A DNA stretch of 64,000 nucleotides from Crossiella sp. CA-258035. Its GTDB lineage: Bacteria; Actinomycetota; Actinomycetes; Mycobacteriales; Pseudonocardiaceae. The stretch lies in NCBI RefSeq assembly GCF_030064675.1, contig NZ_CP116413.1:1025001-1089000 (forward strand), in the 5' to 3' direction. Under the pieces are notes generated by a model. The model saw nothing but the letters and a program-made list of their open reading frames with translations, had not been told where the DNA came from and searched no databases. Below, piece by piece: positions 61,936 to 64,000 of this stretch (within the stretch, counting starts at the first letter, position 1; every line of letters begins with the position of its first letter). A program made the position numbers and the translations under genes.

Positions 61936-61965
61936 TTGACCAGGTATCTAGATTCTTCCTACTTT
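61936..61965 (+). promoter_or_regulatory. Promoter of the GH95-like gene
   Basis: TTGACC at 61936-61941 and TACTTT at 61960-61965 with an 18-bp spacer fit a housekeeping promoter. Transcription would begin near 61972, giving a leader of about 47 nt with GAGAGG 8 nt before the ATG. Confidence 0.55.
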
Positions 61966-62018
61966 CGACAGTAGAGATCCGATGAATGCGCTTACCCGCT
62001 GCACAGAGAGGTGCTGGG

Positions 62019-64000
62019 ATGGATGGTGCGGGCGAGGTGACCCGGCGCGGGCTGCTGGGCGGTGCGCTGGCCGGCGTGGCGGGTGTGGTGGCCGCACCCG
62101 CCGCCCTGGGCGCACCTGGCCCGGCCGTCCCCGCCGAAGCCGTGGGCAGCGGCTCGGCAGGGGACGGCTGGGTCGGCGGCCCCGACGAGCGCGGCTGGAC
62201 CGAGTTCCTGGCCGACAGCGACCTGCGCTGGCGCAGGCTGCCTGCCACCTGGGCCGAGGGCCCGTTCCTCGGCAACGGCTTCCTCGGCTCCGGCATCTAC
62301 GCCCCGCCCGGCGGCAACAGCATCCGGTTCAACGTGCAGCACTCCGAGGTGCAGGACCACCGGCCCGAGTTCGGCGCGCTGTTCGGCCTGGCCCGCATCC
62401 CGATCGGCCACCTCGCGCTCACCCCGGTCGGCGCGATCACCGGCGTGGACTGGCGGCTGGACCTGGGCAAGGCCGAGCTGCGCGGCACCATCACCACCGC
62501 AGCGGGCAGCATCGCCCTGCGCGCTATCGTCCACAGTGGACGGTCGATCCTCGCGGTGGAGCTCGAACCCACCGCGGGTGAGCGCGAGCTGACCTGGACC
62601 TTCCACCCGGCCAAGGCGATCAGCCCGCGCACCGACCCGCGCTTCAACAAACCCGCGCCGCCCGGCTTCTTGCCCAACCCGGACCCGGTGCTGGAGCAGC
62701 ACGGCGACACCCGGCTCGCGGTGCAGCCGCTGCTGGCCGGCGGCGGCCACGTCACCGCCTGGCGCGAGGTGCGCAGGGGCAGCCGCCGCACCCTGTTCGC
62801 CACCGTGGCCTGGGCGCACCCCGGCACGCCACCCAGGGCGAAGGCGCTGCACGCGGTCCGCGCGGTCAGCCCGTCCTTCGACGGCTTCGCCCGCGACCAC
62901 CGGCGCTGGTGGCGGGCGTACTACCGCAAGAGCTTCCTGTCCGTGCCGGACGCCCGGTTGCAGAGCTTCTACTGGATCCAGCTCTACAAGATCGCCGCCG
63001 CGGCCCGCGCGGACGCCCCGGTGATGGCCACCACCGGCCCGTGGCTGGAACCGACGCCCTGGCCCGCCACCTGGTGGAACCTGAACGTGCAGCTGGAGTA
63101 CTGGCTGATCCACGGCTCCAACCACCTGGAGCTGGACGCGGTCACCCGCAGCCTGGACCGGCACCGGGACGCGCTGCGCGAGCAGGTGGACGCGGCCTAC
63201 CGGGACGGTTCCTACGGCGTGCCGCGCACCACGGACATGTTCCTGCGCAACGGCTCCGGCACCGGCACCGCGGGCTACGGCATCGGCGTGCCCGGCAGGG
63301 CCGAGCCGACGCCGGAGGTCGGCAACCTGGTGTGGGCGCTGCACAACGTGTGGCTGTCCTACCGGCACACCATGGACGAGCACCTGCTGCGCGAGGTGCT
63401 GTTCCCGCTGCTGCGCGGCGCGGTCCGGTACTACCTGCACTTCCTCACCCCCGGCCCGGACGGCAGGCTGCACCTGCCGTTCACCTTCTCCCCGGAGTAC
63501 GGGGTGAACGCGCCGGACTGCACCTACGACCTGGCCCTGCTGCGCTGGGGCTGCAAGACCCTGCTGGATGCGGCCAAGATCCTGCGGGTGGCCGATCCGA
63601 TGACCGGGCGCTGGCGGGAGGTGCTGGCCAAGCTGGCCGACTACCCGGTGGACGCCAACGGCTACATGATCGGCGCGGGCGCGCCGTTCGCGAAGTCGCA
63701 CCGGCACTACTCGCACCTGTTGCAGGTCTACCCGCTCTACGAGGTCACCTGGGAGCAGCCGGAGCACCGGAAGCTGATCGAGACCTCCCTGGAGCACTGG
63801 ATCAGCTTCGAGGGCGCGTTGCAGGGCTACAGCTTCACCGGCGCGGCCTCGATCTCCGCGCAGATGGGCCGCGGCGAGAAGGCCGAGTTCTACCTGGGTG
63901 AGCTGCTGCGCCGCTTCGTCAAGCCGAACACCATGTACGCCGAGTCCGGCCCGGTGATCGAGACGCCGCTGTCGGCGGCCCAGTCCCTGCACGACATGCT
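62019..64000 (+). CDS. Tat-exported GH95-like glycoside hydrolase (partial)
   Basis: The gene runs off the window after 660 codons. Residues ~1-40 are a Tat signal (VTRRGLLGGALAGVAGVVAA, cleavage likely near AALGAPG). An N-terminal beta-sandwich follows (PATWAEGPFLGNGFLGSGIY), then the (alpha/alpha)6 barrel: PTPWPATWWNLNVQLEYWLI, FTFSPEYGVNAPD, and SHRHYSHLLQVYPLYEV. These align with GH95 enzymes (alpha-L-fucosidase/galactosidase). GH95 catalytic residues sit around the WNxNxQ and HxSHLxxxYP motifs. Substrate is unproven. ATG at 62019. Confidence 0.85.
   Translation, partial: MDGAGEVTRRGLLGGALAGVAGVVAAPAALGAPGPAVPAEAVGSGSAGDGWVGGPDERGWTEFLADSDLRWRRLPATWAEGPFLGNGFLGSGIYAPPGGNSIRFNVQHSEVQDHRPEFGALFGLARIPIGHLALTPVGAITGVDWRLDLGKAELRGTITTAAGSIALRAIVHSGRSILAVELEPTAGERELTWTFHPAKAISPRTDPRFNKPAPPGFLPNPDPVLEQHGDTRLAVQPLLAGGGHVTAWREVRRGSRRTLFATVAWAHPGTPPRAKALHAVRAVSPSFDGFARDHRRWWRAYYRKSFLSVPDARLQSFYWIQLYKIAAAARADAPVMATTGPWLEPTPWPATWWNLNVQLEYWLIHGSNHLELDAVTRSLDRHRDALREQVDAAYRDGSYGVPRTTDMFLRNGSGTGTAGYGIGVPGRAEPTPEVGNLVWALHNVWLSYRHTMDEHLLREVLFPLLRGAVRYYLHFLTPGPDGRLHLPFTFSPEYGVNAPDCTYDLALLRWGCKTLLDAAKILRVADPMTGRWREVLAKLADYPVDANGYMIGAGAPFAKSHRHYSHLLQVYPLYEVTWEQPEHRKLIETSLEHWISFEGALQGYSFTGAASISAQMGRGEKAEFYLGELLRRFVKPNTMYAESGPVIETPLSAAQSLHDM

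Noticed and set aside
1-64000. tRNA or rRNA genes, prophage or complete insertion sequence
   Set aside because: No cloverleaf-like sequence, rRNA segment, transposase, integrase or phage structural gene was recognised on either strand.

Overview
The window is high-GC actinobacterial DNA, most likely from the Pseudonocardiales (inference; no rRNA gene is present). Supporting signs are a SigR/RsrA thiol-stress pair, WhiB1, the multifunctional 2-oxoglutarate enzyme Kgd, nickel superoxide dismutase with its dedicated peptidase, the 24-residue ribosomal protein bL37, many GTG starts and dense ATGA/GTGA overlaps. I found no tRNA, rRNA, CRISPR array, prophage or intact insertion sequence.

Region 1 (1-12.2 kb) is a conserved actinobacterial core block, matching in content the mycobacterial Rv3217-Rv3228 neighbourhood: rsgA (cut by the window edge), aroA, a PadR/HAAS-membrane-protein pair with a perfect palindrome at its promoter, SRAP (abasic-site shield), a small hydrolase, PPK2, YbaK, sigR-rsrA, bL37, a PdtaS-type kinase, whiB1, a diacylglycerol-kinase-like enzyme, a small membrane protein and a PRC-barrel/DUF2382 protein. 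Two regulatory points stand out: a textbook SigR promoter upstream of sigR that would also express an N-terminally extended SigR, and a CRP-type site upstream of whiB1.

Region 2 (12.1-21.2 kb) is accessory: an EamA exporter divergent from a LysR gene broken by one extra base, a cyclodipeptide-synthase-like protein whose catalytic serine and tyrosines appear lost, overlapping a DinB/DUF664 gene, then GNAT, histidine phosphatase, an XRE regulator with a small partner, divergent sodN/sodX, a lone sugar 3,5-epimerase and malic enzyme.

Region 3 (21.5-37.6 kb) holds a PAS-GGDEF-EAL protein, a BpsA-like enzyme with an extra C-terminal region, an OpuC-type osmoprotectant ABC operon, and a complete hut operon (IclR regulator, hutH, hutU, M20 amidohydrolase, hutF, hutI). 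The hut pathway runs through N-formylglutamate, with the M20 enzyme probably standing in for HutG.

Region 4 (37.5-56 kb) has a pentapeptide-repeat-like membrane protein, a small secreted protein, an OmpR-type two-component system, an AAA kinase, an aldo/keto reductase, an FAD oxidoreductase with a WYL regulator, DUF6104, kgd, a fused heterodimer-type ABC exporter, a two-gene ABC transporter whose ATPase carries a Gln/Pro/Tyr-rich tail, and two lineage-type hypothetical proteins. Region 5 (56-64 kb) holds three tandem paralogous glycosyltransferases behind a terminator-like hairpin and a dyad, two DUF202 membrane proteins, a 161-bp near-perfect palindrome, a secreted trypsin-like protease, and a Tat-exported GH95-like glycosidase cut by the window end. 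Two hairpin elements (48959-49091 and 60600-60760) are not explained by any gene.
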